A stretch of 40,144 bases of DNA from Crocinitomicaceae bacterium. Its GTDB lineage: Bacteria > Bacteroidota > Bacteroidia > Flavobacteriales_D > Crocinitomicaceae. The notes beneath the pieces were generated by a model, which did not search any database, was not told the DNA's origin, and saw only the letters and a program-made list of their open reading frames with translations. Below, one piece after another: positions 22,432 through 31,497 of the stretch (position 1 is the stretch's first letter; each line of letters opens with the position of its first letter). Location of the stretch: NCBI GenBank assembly GCA_020436025.1, contig JAGQYP010000034.1:1-40144 (forward strand). Reading direction: 5' to 3'. The translations under genes and the position numbers were made by a program.

Positions 22432-24648
22432 ATGAAATATATTATTCTATTTATTGGTCTATTAATGTGTGCATTAATTCAAGCCCAAACTTTGACCGGA
22501 AAGGTAATCAGTGAGGGTGAGAAAGGTGAAGAAAGCCTAGTTGGCGCGCAGTTAATCTGGCAAAAAAGTCAAGCCGGAACGGTCACCGATGTGGACGGAA
22601 ATTTCAAGTTTGAAGAAGTTTCCGAACTTCCCGATACATTACTGGTGCAGTTTGTGGGCTACCATACATTAAAGATCTATTTCGATAAAATCCCTGAAAA
22701 AGGGTTGAAAATAAAGATGAAGGCGGGAACTGAGCTTCAAGCTGTTGTAGTCAGTGCCGGAGATGACAAATTATTATCCTTTATGGATCCAATCGGTTTT
22801 GAAAAGATCAATCAAAGTGAATTGAAGAAAGCAGCTTGTTGCAATTTGTCAGAAGCTTTTGAAACCAATGCTTCGGTAGATGTAAGCATTACCGATGCCG
22901 TTTCCGGGGCAAAGAAAATTCAAATGTTGGGTTTGGATGGGGTCTATACGCAAATGCAATTCGAAAACATTCCGATTGTGCGTGGGTTGTCTTCTTCTTA
23001 TGGTTTGGGTACGGTTCCAGGAACTTGGATCGAGTCCATTCAAATTACAAAAGGCCGTGGTTCGGTTGTGAATGGATACGAAGCTATGGCAGGCTTGATC
23101 AATCTGGAATATTTAAAACCAGATGAAGAAGGGCCGCTTTTTGTAAATGTCTACGGAAATATTTTCGGTCGTGCGGAGCTCAATCTTCATTCTGCCTTTC
23201 AGATGGGGAAAGAGAAAAAATGGTCGAGTTTGTTCTTGGTTCATGGTTCGGGACTGTTTGCTGAAAATGACCGAAACGGAGACGGATTCATGGATCTGCC
23301 AAAATCCTATCAGGTAAATGTATTTAACCGGTACAAGTACTTTGGAGAAAAGTTTAGAACACAGTTTGGCGGGAAATTCATGTACGATGAAAAAATTGGC
23401 GGACAATTGGGTTATTCTCCCTCTCAAGACAAAGGTCTGTGGGGATTGAACATGAGAACTACCCATGCGGATCTCTTTGCAAAAACTGGTTTTTTATTGA
23501 ATAGACCAAGCGCAAGTATTGGATTGATTTTTCAAGGGAAATTCCATGAATTCAAATCTGTTTTTGGGACGGTTCCTTATTATGGACGGGAGCGAAAGGC
23601 TTATTTCAACAGCATTTATTCTGATGAATTCAAAAACGGAGATCATAAAATCAAAGCGGGATTCAGTTTTACTTATAATCAATTCGATCAAAGCTATAAT
23701 GATTCCGTTTTTAGCCGATTGGAGTTAGTGCCAGGCGCCTATTTTGAATACATCTATTCATTGAAGGAGAAGTTTTCATTGGTTGCTGGTATTCGAGGAG
23801 ATTACCATAATTTATACGGAATTTTCTTTTCACCCGCTTTGCATTTGAAATGGAATCTATCCAAAACAACAGTTTTAAGGTTGAGTTCTGGTCATGGTTA
23901 TCGGGTTCCGAATGCTTATGCGGACAACATGAGTAAGTTGGTAAGTGCCAGACAATGGATCATAACAGAATCTTTGCGTCCGGAACAAGCTTTGACGAGT
24001 GGGGCAACCTTTATTCAAAAGTTTAAGATTGGAGGACGAGAGAGTAGTTTTTCAGCAGACTACTTTTATACACATTTCTTTAATCAAATGATTTTGGATA
24101 TGGATCAGAACCCACAGTTCATCTTCGTCAGTAATCTGAATGGACAATCTTTTTCGCATGCGGTCCAGGGAGAGTTGAATTTAGAAGTGGCAAGAGGTTT
24201 TACGATTCGATTGGCCTACAAATATTATGATGTGAGAATGAAGACCAACAACCAACTGCAACAAAAAGCCATGGTACCCAAACACAGAGGTTTGCTGAAC
24301 TTAGGTTATAAAACAAGAAATAAAAAATGGTTGTTTGATGTAACAGCAAATTGGGTCGGAGTAAAAAGATTACCCGGAACGAGTTCAAATCCAATTGAGT
24401 ATCAAAGACCGAATGAATCGAAGAATTTTGTGCTGTTAAATGCTCAGATTACTTATGTGCATAAAGCCTGGGAGTTTTACATCGGAGGAGAGAATTTGAC
24501 AAACTATATTCAGAAAGATGCTATTGTGGCATCGGATCAACCTTTTTCACAGTATTTCGATGCATCCATGGTTTGGGCGCCGGTTGCTGGGGTCAATGTG
24601 TATGGTGGAATACGATTTACAATTAAAAAGAGAAGAGTCAATAATTAA
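22432..24648 (+). CDS. TonB-dependent outer membrane receptor (probable metal uptake)
   Basis: A 738-residue full-length receptor: signal peptide 1-18 (ending LIQAQ), CarboxypepD_reg-like domain (about 19-100, LTGKVISEGEKGEESLVGAQL, GTVTDVDGNFKFEEV), plug domain (about 115-225, with KKAACCNLSEAFETNASVDV, ITKGRGSVVNGYEAMAGLINLEYL) and 22-strand barrel to the C-terminus (VAGVNVYGGIRFTIKKRR). The KAACCNLSEAFETN segment is what I recall from Bacteroidota receptors linked to copper or other metal loci. The genes on both sides encode Cys/His-rich proteins, so it probably imports a chelated metal. The ATG at 22432 begins a canonical signal peptide. Confidence 0.9.
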   Translation: MKYIILFIGLLMCALIQAQTLTGKVISEGEKGEESLVGAQLIWQKSQAGTVTDVDGNFKFEEVSELPDTLLVQFVGYHTLKIYFDKIPEKGLKIKMKAGTELQAVVVSAGDDKLLSFMDPIGFEKINQSELKKAACCNLSEAFETNASVDVSITDAVSGAKKIQMLGLDGVYTQMQFENIPIVRGLSSSYGLGTVPGTWIESIQITKGRGSVVNGYEAMAGLINLEYLKPDEEGPLFVNVYGNIFGRAELNLHSAFQMGKEKKWSSLFLVHGSGLFAENDRNGDGFMDLPKSYQVNVFNRYKYFGEKFRTQFGGKFMYDEKIGGQLGYSPSQDKGLWGLNMRTTHADLFAKTGFLLNRPSASIGLIFQGKFHEFKSVFGTVPYYGRERKAYFNSIYSDEFKNGDHKIKAGFSFTYNQFDQSYNDSVFSRLELVPGAYFEYIYSLKEKFSLVAGIRGDYHNLYGIFFSPALHLKWNLSKTTVLRLSSGHGYRVPNAYADNMSKLVSARQWIITESLRPEQALTSGATFIQKFKIGGRESSFSADYFYTHFFNQMILDMDQNPQFIFVSNLNGQSFSHAVQGELNLEVARGFTIRLAYKYYDVRMKTNNQLQQKAMVPKHRGLLNLGYKTRNKKWLFDVTANWVGVKRLPGTSSNPIEYQRPNESKNFVLLNAQITYVHKAWEFYIGGENLTNYIQKDAIVASDQPFSQYFDASMVWAPVAGVNVYGGIRFTIKKRRVNN

Positions 24649-24711
24649 TAATTAACAATGAAAAATTACCAATTATCAGTGGTATAGTCATTAGTCATAA
24701 ATCAAAAAAAT

Positions 24712-25050
24712 ATGAAAACAATAATTTTAATGATTGCGATTATGAGTTTTGGAATAGCTTATAATCAGAAAGGAATAGAAACTGCAGAAATCAAAACATC
24801 TGCTCAATGTGGAATGTGTAAAGAAAGACTGGAGGAAAAACTTAATTATACGCCTGGAGTAAAATTTGCCGAATTGAATGTGGAAACAGCAGTTTTAACC
24901 GTGAAATTTAAAAGTGATAAGATATCTAAAGCTGAAATTTTAAAAGTAATTAATGACACAGGTTATGACGCTGATGACACAAAAGCAAACAAAGAGGCAC
25001 ACGAAAATCTGCCAAAATGTTGTCAGAAAGGTGGGCATTCCAAACATTAA
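24712..25050 (+). CDS. Exported heavy-metal-associated (HMA) domain protein
   Basis: A 112-residue protein with a weak signal peptide (1-18) and one ferredoxin-like HMA domain (about 22-90). The metal site is in TSAQCGMCKERLEEKL (CxxC), followed by GVKFAELNVETAVLTVKF and KVINDTGYDAD, as in copper chaperones. The C-terminus LPKCCQKGGHSKH adds two Cys and two His that could bind metal. It is the last gene of the HYC_CC_PP-TonB-HMA operon, before a terminator. The 63-nt gap to the receptor is AT-rich without a terminator. Confidence 0.9.
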   Translation: MKTIILMIAIMSFGIAYNQKGIETAEIKTSAQCGMCKERLEEKLNYTPGVKFAELNVETAVLTVKFKSDKISKAEILKVINDTGYDADDTKANKEAHENLPKCCQKGGHSKH

Positions 25051-25072
25051 TGAATAAGATTTGAAATGGATA

Positions 25073-25105
25073 GAGTCGGATTATCCGGCTTTTTCTATTT
25101 TTGGA
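25073..25105 (+). terminator. Terminator after the metal operon
   Basis: AGTCGGA (25074-25080) and TCCGGCT (25084-25090) form a 7-bp stem with one G-U pair and a TTA loop, followed by TTTTCTATTTTT. It lies 24 nt after the HMA stop. It also falls in the spurious N-terminal extension of the next gene and so fixes that start. Confidence 0.8.
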
Positions 25106-25119
25106 TAAAATGTAATGAT

Positions 25120-25632
25120 ATGGCTTTGATCAAAGAATGCAGAGGGAAGGCACCTCAAATAGATGAATCTTGTTATTTGGCAGAGAATGCCACCATTGTA
25201 GGCGATGTGAAATTGGGTAAAAACTGCAGCGTATGGTTCAATGCAGTTGTGCGAGGAGATGTTAACAGTATTGAATGCGGAGAAAACGTCAACATTCAAG
25301 ATGGGGCTGTGGTTCACTGTACTTATGAAAAAGCAGCTACCAAGATTGGGAACAATGTTTCTATTGGTCATAATGCCATTGTTCATGGGTGTGAAGTACA
25401 GGAAAATGTTTTGATTGGAATGGGTGCCATTGTCATGGATCATGTAGTTATTGAACCTAATTGTTTGATCGCAGCTGGGAGTGTGGTTACCCAAGGAACT
25501 AGAGTTGAAAGTGGTTCGCTCTGGGCCGGAGTTCCTGCGAAAAAAGTCAAAGATCTTTCACCAGAGTTATTTGAAGGGGAAGTAAAAAGGATCGCGAATA
25601 ACTACAAGATGTATTCGGATTGGTTTAGGTAA
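25120..25632 (+). CDS. Gamma-carbonic anhydrase family protein (left-handed beta-helix)
   Basis: A 170-residue hexapeptide-repeat protein of the YrdA/PaaY/gamma-CA family; ATG 25120 is chosen because the frame upstream runs through a terminator. The repeats show I-G-N-V periodicity (NATIVGDVKLGKNCSVWFNAVVRGDVN, IGNNVSIGHNAIVHGC, IGMGAIVMDHVVI). Candidate Zn-ligand histidines are in VVHCTYE, IGHNA and VHGCE, in the positions of Cam His81/117/122. Whether it has carbonic anhydrase activity is not decidable by sequence; many relatives are uncharacterised. It is not in an obvious operon. Confidence 0.87.
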   Translation: MALIKECRGKAPQIDESCYLAENATIVGDVKLGKNCSVWFNAVVRGDVNSIECGENVNIQDGAVVHCTYEKAATKIGNNVSIGHNAIVHGCEVQENVLIGMGAIVMDHVVIEPNCLIAAGSVVTQGTRVESGSLWAGVPAKKVKDLSPELFEGEVKRIANNYKMYSDWFR

Positions 25633-25635
25633 ATT

Positions 25636-25691
25636 GAATTATGAATTATGAATTATGAATTATGAATTATGAATTATGAATTATGAATTAT
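25636..25691. repeat. GAATTAT x8 tandem repeat
   Basis: Eight perfect, head-to-tail copies of the 7-bp unit GAATTAT lie between the convergent gamma-CA and murI genes. The following 25692-25735 has related ATAATTGATCG-type sequence. It probably varies in copy number. Confidence 0.95.
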
Positions 25692-25735
25692 CATTTTCTT
25701 TTGATCGTTCATAATTGATCGTTGATAATTCATCC

Positions 25736-26557
25736 CTACCAGTGCATTAATTCAGATTGAACTTCTTGGCCTAGGAAAAGGGAGGATTTCTCGTCAAACA
25801 GACTTGGGTTTTCAGTGGTGAGGTAATGGATGGAGCCTTTTTTTGTGAGTTTATTTTCAAGCCACTGGTGTCTTTCCAGGTAATTCTGTAATCTTTCGGC
25901 AACTATTTTTCCTTGAGAGATCAGTTGTACTTCTTTGGGTAGATATTCTTTGATTAAATCTTCAATAATCGGGTAGTGGGTGCAGGCTAAAATAATGGTG
26001 TCGATATTTCCAGTAGCCATCAATTCATCCACATATCTTTTGATAAAATAGCGACCTCCTTCTGTGTCGTATTCTTGGTTTTCAATTAGGGGGACCCATA
26101 AAGGGCATGCTTGCTGGTGTACTTTTACCGCAGGGTGAAATTTGTTGATCTCCACTTGATAGGAATTGGAAGAAACGGTTCCCGAAGTGCCTAAAATTCC
26201 GATTTCTTTGGTTGAAGAGAGTTCTCCAGCCAACTCTGTTGTGGGCCGGATCACTCCTAAAACTCTTTTTTCACTTTCCCAATCCTTCAAATAGGTTTGC
26301 TGAATTTGACGCAAAGCTTTTGCAGAAGCTGTATTGCAAGCGATCACAATTAAGTCACAATCCAGTTCAAACAATCTTTTTACTGCTTGCAAAGTGTACT
26401 CATGAACCACTTCAAATGATCTTGTTCCGTAGGGTGCTCTGGCATTATCTCCTAAATAGATGTAATCGTATTGAGGAAGTAATTCTCTTATTTCTTTCAA
26501 TACAGTTAAACCTCCAATACCGGAGTCAAAAATTCCTATATGTTTTTTTGGAAGCAT
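25736..26557 (-). CDS. murI: Glutamate racemase
   Basis: Makes D-glutamate for peptidoglycan. The 273-residue protein has the family motifs IGIFDSGIGGLTVLKEI (7-23), IYLGDNARAPYG, IVIACNTASAKALR with the first catalytic Cys, and IILACTHYPII with the second Cys. In other Bacteroidota it often ends the uppS-bamA-ompH cluster; here three other genes intervene but it has the same orientation. Confidence 0.95.
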   Translation of the reverse strand: MLPKKHIGIFDSGIGGLTVLKEIRELLPQYDYIYLGDNARAPYGTRSFEVVHEYTLQAVKRLFELDCDLIVIACNTASAKALRQIQQTYLKDWESEKRVLGVIRPTTELAGELSSTKEIGILGTSGTVSSNSYQVEINKFHPAVKVHQQACPLWVPLIENQEYDTEGGRYFIKRYVDELMATGNIDTIILACTHYPIIEDLIKEYLPKEVQLISQGKIVAERLQNYLERHQWLENKLTKKGSIHYLTTENPSLFDEKSSLFLGQEVQSELMHW

Positions 26558-26581
26558 GCAGTTGAAACAAATGAATTTCGA

Positions 26582-27208
26582 TTATTCAAGATGATAAATC
26601 TCCATAATATTTTTTAGGATATCAGGAAAATCAATGTTAAGATCAATTAGTTTTCCTGAATGGATATCAAAGACCCATCCATGTACCTGAATTCCTCTTT
26701 CTCTATAGGCCTTTTGAACTTCCGCAGTTTTGATTACGTTCACACATTGTTCTTGAACGTTCAATTCCACCAATCTCTTATATCTTTCATTCTCATCGTC
26801 GATATTTCTCAATTCATTTTTGTGAATTCTATACACATCACGAATGTTTCGAAGCCAAGGGTTTAAAATACCAAGATCCTTTGAATCCATTGCAGCTTTA
26901 ACTCCCCCACAGTAATAATGACCACATACTACAACATGATTTACTTTCAAATAGGTGACAGCATAGTCAATAACAGACATGGAACTGAGGTCCGTATTTG
27001 GAACCATATTGGCTATGTTTCTGTGAATAAAGGCCTCTCCTGGAGCCACTCCCATAAGTTCTTCTGCAGTTACACGGCTATCCGCACAACCAATGTACAG
27101 AATGTCGGGGTTTTGACCTTCAGAAAGGTTTTTGAAGTAATTGGGATCCAGATTTAGTTTGTCCTGCACCCACTGCCGGTTGTTTTCAAATATTTTAGCT
27201 AATTCCAT
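26582..27208 (-). CDS. Beta-class carbonic anhydrase
   Basis: Interconverts CO2 and bicarbonate in the cytoplasm. The 208 residues carry the zinc ligands Cys41, His97 and Cys100 and the catalytic dyad Asp43-Arg45 in IGCADSRVTAEE and VCGHYYCGGVKAA. HRNIANMVPNTD and NVQEQCVNVI are typical of the plant-type beta clade. It lies 24 nt upstream of murI on the same strand. Confidence 0.94.
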   Translation of the reverse strand: MELAKIFENNRQWVQDKLNLDPNYFKNLSEGQNPDILYIGCADSRVTAEELMGVAPGEAFIHRNIANMVPNTDLSSMSVIDYAVTYLKVNHVVVCGHYYCGGVKAAMDSKDLGILNPWLRNIRDVYRIHKNELRNIDDENERYKRLVELNVQEQCVNVIKTAEVQKAYRERGIQVHGWVFDIHSGKLIDLNIDFPDILKNIMEIYHLE

Positions 27209-27307
27209 TCTTGTTTATAAGTTTATTTAGTTTGTGTAGCAATCACTCTTCTATTTTAGAGTTAAACGAAGATAGGAAATTATTACGCATTCCTGAGAAG
27301 GTCCGTA

Positions 27308-27742
27308 TTAGGTTCTAGGTACAAAAAACCAAAATTCATTGCCACCATTGGGTATATAAAGGATACAATAGAAATAACATTTATTCGAGTCTTTAGGGTT
27401 CTTTAGATTATTAGGCTTCAGGGCAAAAACGTAATAACCTTCGTATTCGGTCCAGCAGCAATAATCGTCTTTCTTATAGTCAGGATATAATTTTCTTAAC
27501 TGCTTCCATGCTTTTTCAGGGGAGTCGACCACGATGTTACTTTTCCTGGCTTCCATGCTAGAATAATTAATACCGTCTTTTACCACATCGATTAGCATGC
27601 AACGCAATTGTTTTGATTTTGGGGAATTTTCATTGAGGTTGTTGCAATCTGCTTTTTTAATGGGGATTGGATTTTTGTCTTGGGCCATTACTGAAAATGA
27701 ACCAAGTAAAAAGAGTAACAGAATGAAGGATTTTCCAATCAT
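27308..27742 (-). CDS. Exported protein of unknown function
   Basis: A 144-residue protein starting at ATG 27742 (MIGKSFILLLFLLGSFSVMAQ, a clean signal peptide cut near residue 21). The frame can be opened 25 codons further upstream, but that runs through the terminator at 27789-27816 and would bury the signal peptide. The mature part has six or more cysteines (ADCNN, RCMLID, YCCWTEYEGYYVF, KCYFYCILYI) that may form disulphides. I recognise no domain. A 99-nt gap with no terminator separates it from the carbonic anhydrase gene. Confidence 0.7.
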   Translation of the reverse strand: MIGKSFILLLFLLGSFSVMAQDKNPIPIKKADCNNLNENSPKSKQLRCMLIDVVKDGINYSSMEARKSNIVVDSPEKAWKQLRKLYPDYKKDDYCCWTEYEGYYVFALKPNNLKNPKDSNKCYFYCILYIPNGGNEFWFFVPRT

Positions 27743-27788
27743 AAATTCAATGGAGCTTCTCTTAAAGGTAAGTAAAATTTGGGCGAAT

Positions 27789-27816
27789 AAAAAAGCCCTC
27801 ATTTGAGGGCTTTTCA
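27789..27816 (-). terminator. Terminator after the uppS-bamA-ompH-ompH operon
   Basis: An 11-bp stem AAAAGCCCTCA/TGAGGGCTTTT (27791-27801 with 27804-27814) with flanking A and T runs can work in either direction. For the minus-strand operon it lies 29 nt after the last stop and is followed by TTTTTTATT. It marks the start of the next gene as downstream of it. Confidence 0.85.
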
Positions 27817-27844
27817 TAGTATTGTTGAGGTGCTAAAAATTGAA

Positions 27845-28360
27845 CTATTTGTAATAAGAATTCAATTCTTTTCTAACCATGTCTGTGATATCTGTTCCAC
27901 CATCCACATAAACCGGAACTCCAGGAGAAGTTTCTGAAGCTTCGAAGATGTACGTGAATTTTTCTCTGTCTCCAACAGTTTGAATAGCCTTTTGAAGATT
28001 ATCAATAATAGGCTTCATTTCTCTAGCCTGATAAATTTGAAGATCTTGCTCGGACTGTTGTTGTTTCTCTTGAAATCTTTGGTATTGCATTTGAAGATCT
28101 CTCATTTTTCTTTCATAGATGAATTGATCCATGGTGTCTTTTCCCATTTCAAGATCTCTAGCTTGATTTTCGATGGTTTTTTGCATTTGCTCCAATTCCT
28201 TAGTTGCTTCATCAATGAACTTTTGAATTTTAGATTCAGCTGATTTGTATGCAGGTAAACTATCTAAAAGATCCTGTGAAAATATATGTCCGAATTTTTG
28301 TGCGTTTGCATTTACAAGGAAAAACAATCCGAAAAATGCTGCTAATAATACTCTTTTCAT
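27845..28360 (-). CDS. OmpH/Skp-family periplasmic chaperone (second copy)
   Basis: A 171-residue exported chaperone that should hold unfolded outer-membrane proteins before BamA. The signal peptide is 1-20 (ending NANAQ). The body has long heptad-rich helices (about 45-125, with FIDEATKELEQMQKTIENQARDLEM and QRFQEKQQQSEQDLQIYQ) that form the Skp tentacles, and the strand EKFTYIFEASETSPGVPVYVDGG with the C-terminal DITDMVRKEL. It follows a paralogue after 32 nt and is the last gene of the bamA operon. Confidence 0.9.
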   Translation of the reverse strand: MKRVLLAAFFGLFFLVNANAQKFGHIFSQDLLDSLPAYKSAESKIQKFIDEATKELEQMQKTIENQARDLEMGKDTMDQFIYERKMRDLQMQYQRFQEKQQQSEQDLQIYQAREMKPIIDNLQKAIQTVGDREKFTYIFEASETSPGVPVYVDGGTDITDMVRKELNSYYK

Positions 28361-28392
28361 TTCTGTAATTTTAATTCTTAATGTTTCAATAT

Positions 28393-28947
28393 TTATTTTC
28401 TCTCATTTCCTCCACCTTCTCCTGGCTTCGCCATGTCGACACCCATTCGCTTCAATTCCACAATCACTGCGTTACTAAGGTCGAATTTTTCATCCGCGAA
28501 AATAAGGTTTGTTTGATTAGATTTATCAAAAACGAAACCATATTTTTTCTCAGAGGCAATTTTTTGTACTGCATCGAACAATTTATTGGTAATTGGTTCG
28601 ATTAATTCTTTTCTCTTGGCAAACAATTCTCCGTTTACCCCAAAATATTTTGTTTGCAATTCCATTGCTTTGTTTTCAATGGATTTGATCTCATTTTCTC
28701 TTTTTTCTTTATCGGCTGGAGTAAGTAATAAAAGATCTTGTTGCAACTCGGCTCTTTTGTCAGCAATGATCTTGTATTTCTCTTCTACTTCCTTTCTCCA
28801 TTTTTCACTCAAATTATCGATTTCGATTTGAGCATCAGTATATTCTTTTACTTGACCCAAAATATAGTCGGTATCAACAAAAGCAGTTCTTTGTCCGATG
28901 GCTGTCAGACTCGAAACAAATGCTATTAAAATGATTAGATTTCTCAT
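28393..28947 (-). CDS. OmpH/Skp-family periplasmic chaperone (first copy)
   Basis: A 184-residue paralogue of the following gene. The signal peptide is 1-18 (SLTAIGQ). FVDTDYILGQVKEYTDAQIEIDNLSEKWRKEVEEKYK begins the helical part, and KKYGFVFDKSNQTNLIFADEKFDLSNAVI is the Skp C-terminal body motif. A Gly-rich basic end (KPGEGGGNERK) is unusual. It lies 18 nt after bamA and co-functions with it in outer-membrane protein assembly. Two tandem copies are common in this phylum. Confidence 0.9.
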   Translation of the reverse strand: MRNLIILIAFVSSLTAIGQRTAFVDTDYILGQVKEYTDAQIEIDNLSEKWRKEVEEKYKIIADKRAELQQDLLLLTPADKEKRENEIKSIENKAMELQTKYFGVNGELFAKRKELIEPITNKLFDAVQKIASEKKYGFVFDKSNQTNLIFADEKFDLSNAVIVELKRMGVDMAKPGEGGGNERK

Positions 28948-28965
28948 AATAAAAATGCTTTCAAT

Positions 28966-31497
28966 TTATAATTCTCCAAGATTCATACCAATTGTGAAAT
29001 GGAACTGACCTCTCCATCCACCGTTCTTGTAAATTTCAGTATTCATAGGAACATATCCCGATGAATGGGCGTCAAGTGGTGTGAATCCAAATCCGTAATC
29101 AACTCCTAACAATCCAAACATTGGCAAGTAAATTCTAGCTCCCAAACCGGCCGAGTATTTCAAGTCGAACGGAGCAAATTGCTTAAATGATGGCCAGGTA
29201 TTTCCAGCTTCAGCAAAGGCTAGAACATAGATTGTAGCCTGTGGATTTAAGGAAATCGGGTATCTCAATTCCACAGATAGTTTCGCGATAATTGGATCTC
29301 CTAGCGGACTTGAAATGGACTGATCTCCATATCCTCTAAGTGCAATAATTTCTCTTCCATCTAATTGGAAACCAGTAAGACCGGATCCTCCAAAATAAAA
29401 ACGTTCAAAAGAGGAAATGCCTTTATCCTTGTTATAATAACCCAAGAAACCGAATCCAAATTTAGGATACAAGACCAATTTTCTGTCAGGCGTTAAAGGT
29501 AAAAACCACTCCGCAGTAAACTTCAATTTGAAATATTCCGCGTATTTGTTCAAATCCTGAGAGGATAGATCAGCATAATCATCTCTACCGTCAAATAAGG
29601 AATAAGGTAATGTTGCTTTCGCAGTGAAGACGAATCTTGATCCCGATCTTGGATAAATTGGCTGATCCACTGAAGATCGGGTAATTACATATTTCAATGA
29701 AATGTTGTTGGAATACCCGTTAGCAAAAGCAAATACACCCGAATAGTTATTCAAATCGTAGTACTGGTAATTCAATTCCCAATAATCCGAGAAATAATCG
29801 TCTGGCCATTTCAGTCTTTTTCCTAATCCAACTGCTACACCTGTAATACCAACTCCTTGGTATGTTGGAGAACTTCTTTTTTCACCGTTTCCATTTAGAG
29901 AGTGGAAAAGAGAAAAAGTAAATGAATTTGGTTTTTTGCCTCCTAACCAAGGTTCAGTAAACGAGAAATTATAAGATTGATAGAACTTACCATTTGTTTG
30001 ACCTCTAATGCTCAATTTTTGGCCATCTCCAGTAGGCAATGGACTCCATGCTCCTTTTTTGAACATGTTTTTCAAAGAGAAGTTATTGAAACTAAGTCCA
30101 AGTGTACCGATCAAACGGCCACCACCCCAACCACCTGAGAGCTCGATTTGGTCGGATGATTTTTCTACTACGGTATATTCAATATCAACGGTACCATTTT
30201 GAGGGTTTGGTATTGGGTTTACATTAAACTGTTCCGGATCAAAGAAACCTAATTGTGCCAATTCCCTTTGGGTACGAATAATGTCGTTTCTGTTGAAAAG
30301 ATCCCCGGGTTTGGTTCGAATTTCTCGCAATACAACGTGGTCGTTCGTTTTGGTGTTTCCTTTGATGATAATATTTCGAATTCTCGCTTGTTTTCCTTCC
30401 GAGATTCTCATTTCGTAATAGATCTTGTGGTCTTCTACTTTGATTTCGACAGGTTCTACTCGGAAGAATAAATAACCAAAATCCATGTAAAGGGAAGTTA
30501 TATCTCGACCATCTTGAGACATGAACAAGCGCTGATCTAATAAGGCTTTGTTGTAAATATCTCCATTTTTGATTCCCAATACGGTATCCAAAAATCCATC
30601 TGTATATCGCGCATTTCCAACCCAAGTAATATCTCCGAAGTAGTATTTATCACCTTCTTCTACGTAGATGTCAATTACAATTCCCTTGCTGTTTCGGTAG
30701 ATCGAATCTTTTACAACACGCGCATCACGCAAACCAATCTCATTGAATTTGCCGATCATCAAGCCTTTATCTTTCTCGTAATTGGATTTATAGAATCTTG
30801 ATTTATTGAAGATGTTCCAAAGATTAGCCATTTTAGTATCCTTCATGGCCTTTCTCAATTTCATCGGTTTGATGGATTCGTTTCCGAAGATATTGATCTT
30901 ACTAATGACTACTTTTCGACCTTTTTGGATATCGATCTCAAATACTTTGAAATTATCTTTTGTTGTATCATCCAAGACTTTGATGTCAACTTTACAATCC
31001 AAATAGCCTTTATCAGCAAAATAATCTTTGATGTGTTTTTTGGTGACATCGATCAAACTTTCGGTCACATACTTTCCATGGTAGAGGTCAAAAATATCTC
31101 TTAGTTTTTTCGTGTCACTGTTTTTGATGGTAGACAAAGGTGTGTAAGTATAGTGATCCAATCTAGGTCGGGTAGTCACTTTAATCACTGGGAAAATCAC
31201 ATTTCCAATTACCTTTTCGATATAAATCTCAACATTGGAAAAGATTTTTTGGTCCCATAGATTTTGAATGGCTCTTGTCCAGGTGTCTCCAGGTACCATC
31301 ACTTTGTCACCCGTGCGTAACCCTGCAATTAATACAAGGGCATTTGGGTCATAGGAAGGAGCTCCTTCCACACGAACAGGACCCAATTCATATTCTGTTG
31401 GAGAAAGGTAGGTTCCTTGATCGTTACCGATATTCACCTGACCAAAGGATGGAAAGGCTAAGAGTAAAAGGATAAATATGTAAAAAAATCTATTCAT
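28966..31497 (-). CDS. bamA: Outer membrane assembly factor BamA (Omp85)
   Basis: Central component that inserts beta-barrel proteins into the outer membrane. The 843 residues comprise a signal peptide (1-19, ending FPSFG), five POTRA domains (about 33-425; e.g. KVVISKINIFGNESIKPMKLRKAMK and ARIRNIIIKGNTKTNDHVVLREI) and a 16-strand barrel (about 440-843) with EKSSDQIELSGGWGGG, the ERFYFGGSGLTGFQLDGREIIALRGY segment that includes the lid-lock region, and the C-terminal strand WRGQFHFTIGMNLGEL. The ATG overlaps the uppS stop by 8 nt. The two ompH genes follow. Confidence 0.95.
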   Translation of the reverse strand: MNRFFYIFILLLLAFPSFGQVNIGNDQGTYLSPTEYELGPVRVEGAPSYDPNALVLIAGLRTGDKVMVPGDTWTRAIQNLWDQKIFSNVEIYIEKVIGNVIFPVIKVTTRPRLDHYTYTPLSTIKNSDTKKLRDIFDLYHGKYVTESLIDVTKKHIKDYFADKGYLDCKVDIKVLDDTTKDNFKVFEIDIQKGRKVVISKINIFGNESIKPMKLRKAMKDTKMANLWNIFNKSRFYKSNYEKDKGLMIGKFNEIGLRDARVVKDSIYRNSKGIVIDIYVEEGDKYYFGDITWVGNARYTDGFLDTVLGIKNGDIYNKALLDQRLFMSQDGRDITSLYMDFGYLFFRVEPVEIKVEDHKIYYEMRISEGKQARIRNIIIKGNTKTNDHVVLREIRTKPGDLFNRNDIIRTQRELAQLGFFDPEQFNVNPIPNPQNGTVDIEYTVVEKSSDQIELSGGWGGGRLIGTLGLSFNNFSLKNMFKKGAWSPLPTGDGQKLSIRGQTNGKFYQSYNFSFTEPWLGGKKPNSFTFSLFHSLNGNGEKRSSPTYQGVGITGVAVGLGKRLKWPDDYFSDYWELNYQYYDLNNYSGVFAFANGYSNNISLKYVITRSSVDQPIYPRSGSRFVFTAKATLPYSLFDGRDDYADLSSQDLNKYAEYFKLKFTAEWFLPLTPDRKLVLYPKFGFGFLGYYNKDKGISSFERFYFGGSGLTGFQLDGREIIALRGYGDQSISSPLGDPIIAKLSVELRYPISLNPQATIYVLAFAEAGNTWPSFKQFAPFDLKYSAGLGARIYLPMFGLLGVDYGFGFTPLDAHSSGYVPMNTEIYKNGGWRGQFHFTIGMNLGEL

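Noticed and set aside
25066..25119. Longer start for the gamma-carbonic anhydrase homologue
   Set aside because: The extension runs through a terminator hairpin and T-tract and has no match to the family N-terminus.
25636..25691. CRISPR-like array
   Set aside because: The units are contiguous 7-mers with no spacers and no cas genes nearby; this is a simple tandem repeat.
27743..27817. Longer start for the exported protein at 27308
   Set aside because: The extra 25 codons read through the terminator hairpin at 27789-27816 and precede a clean signal peptide.
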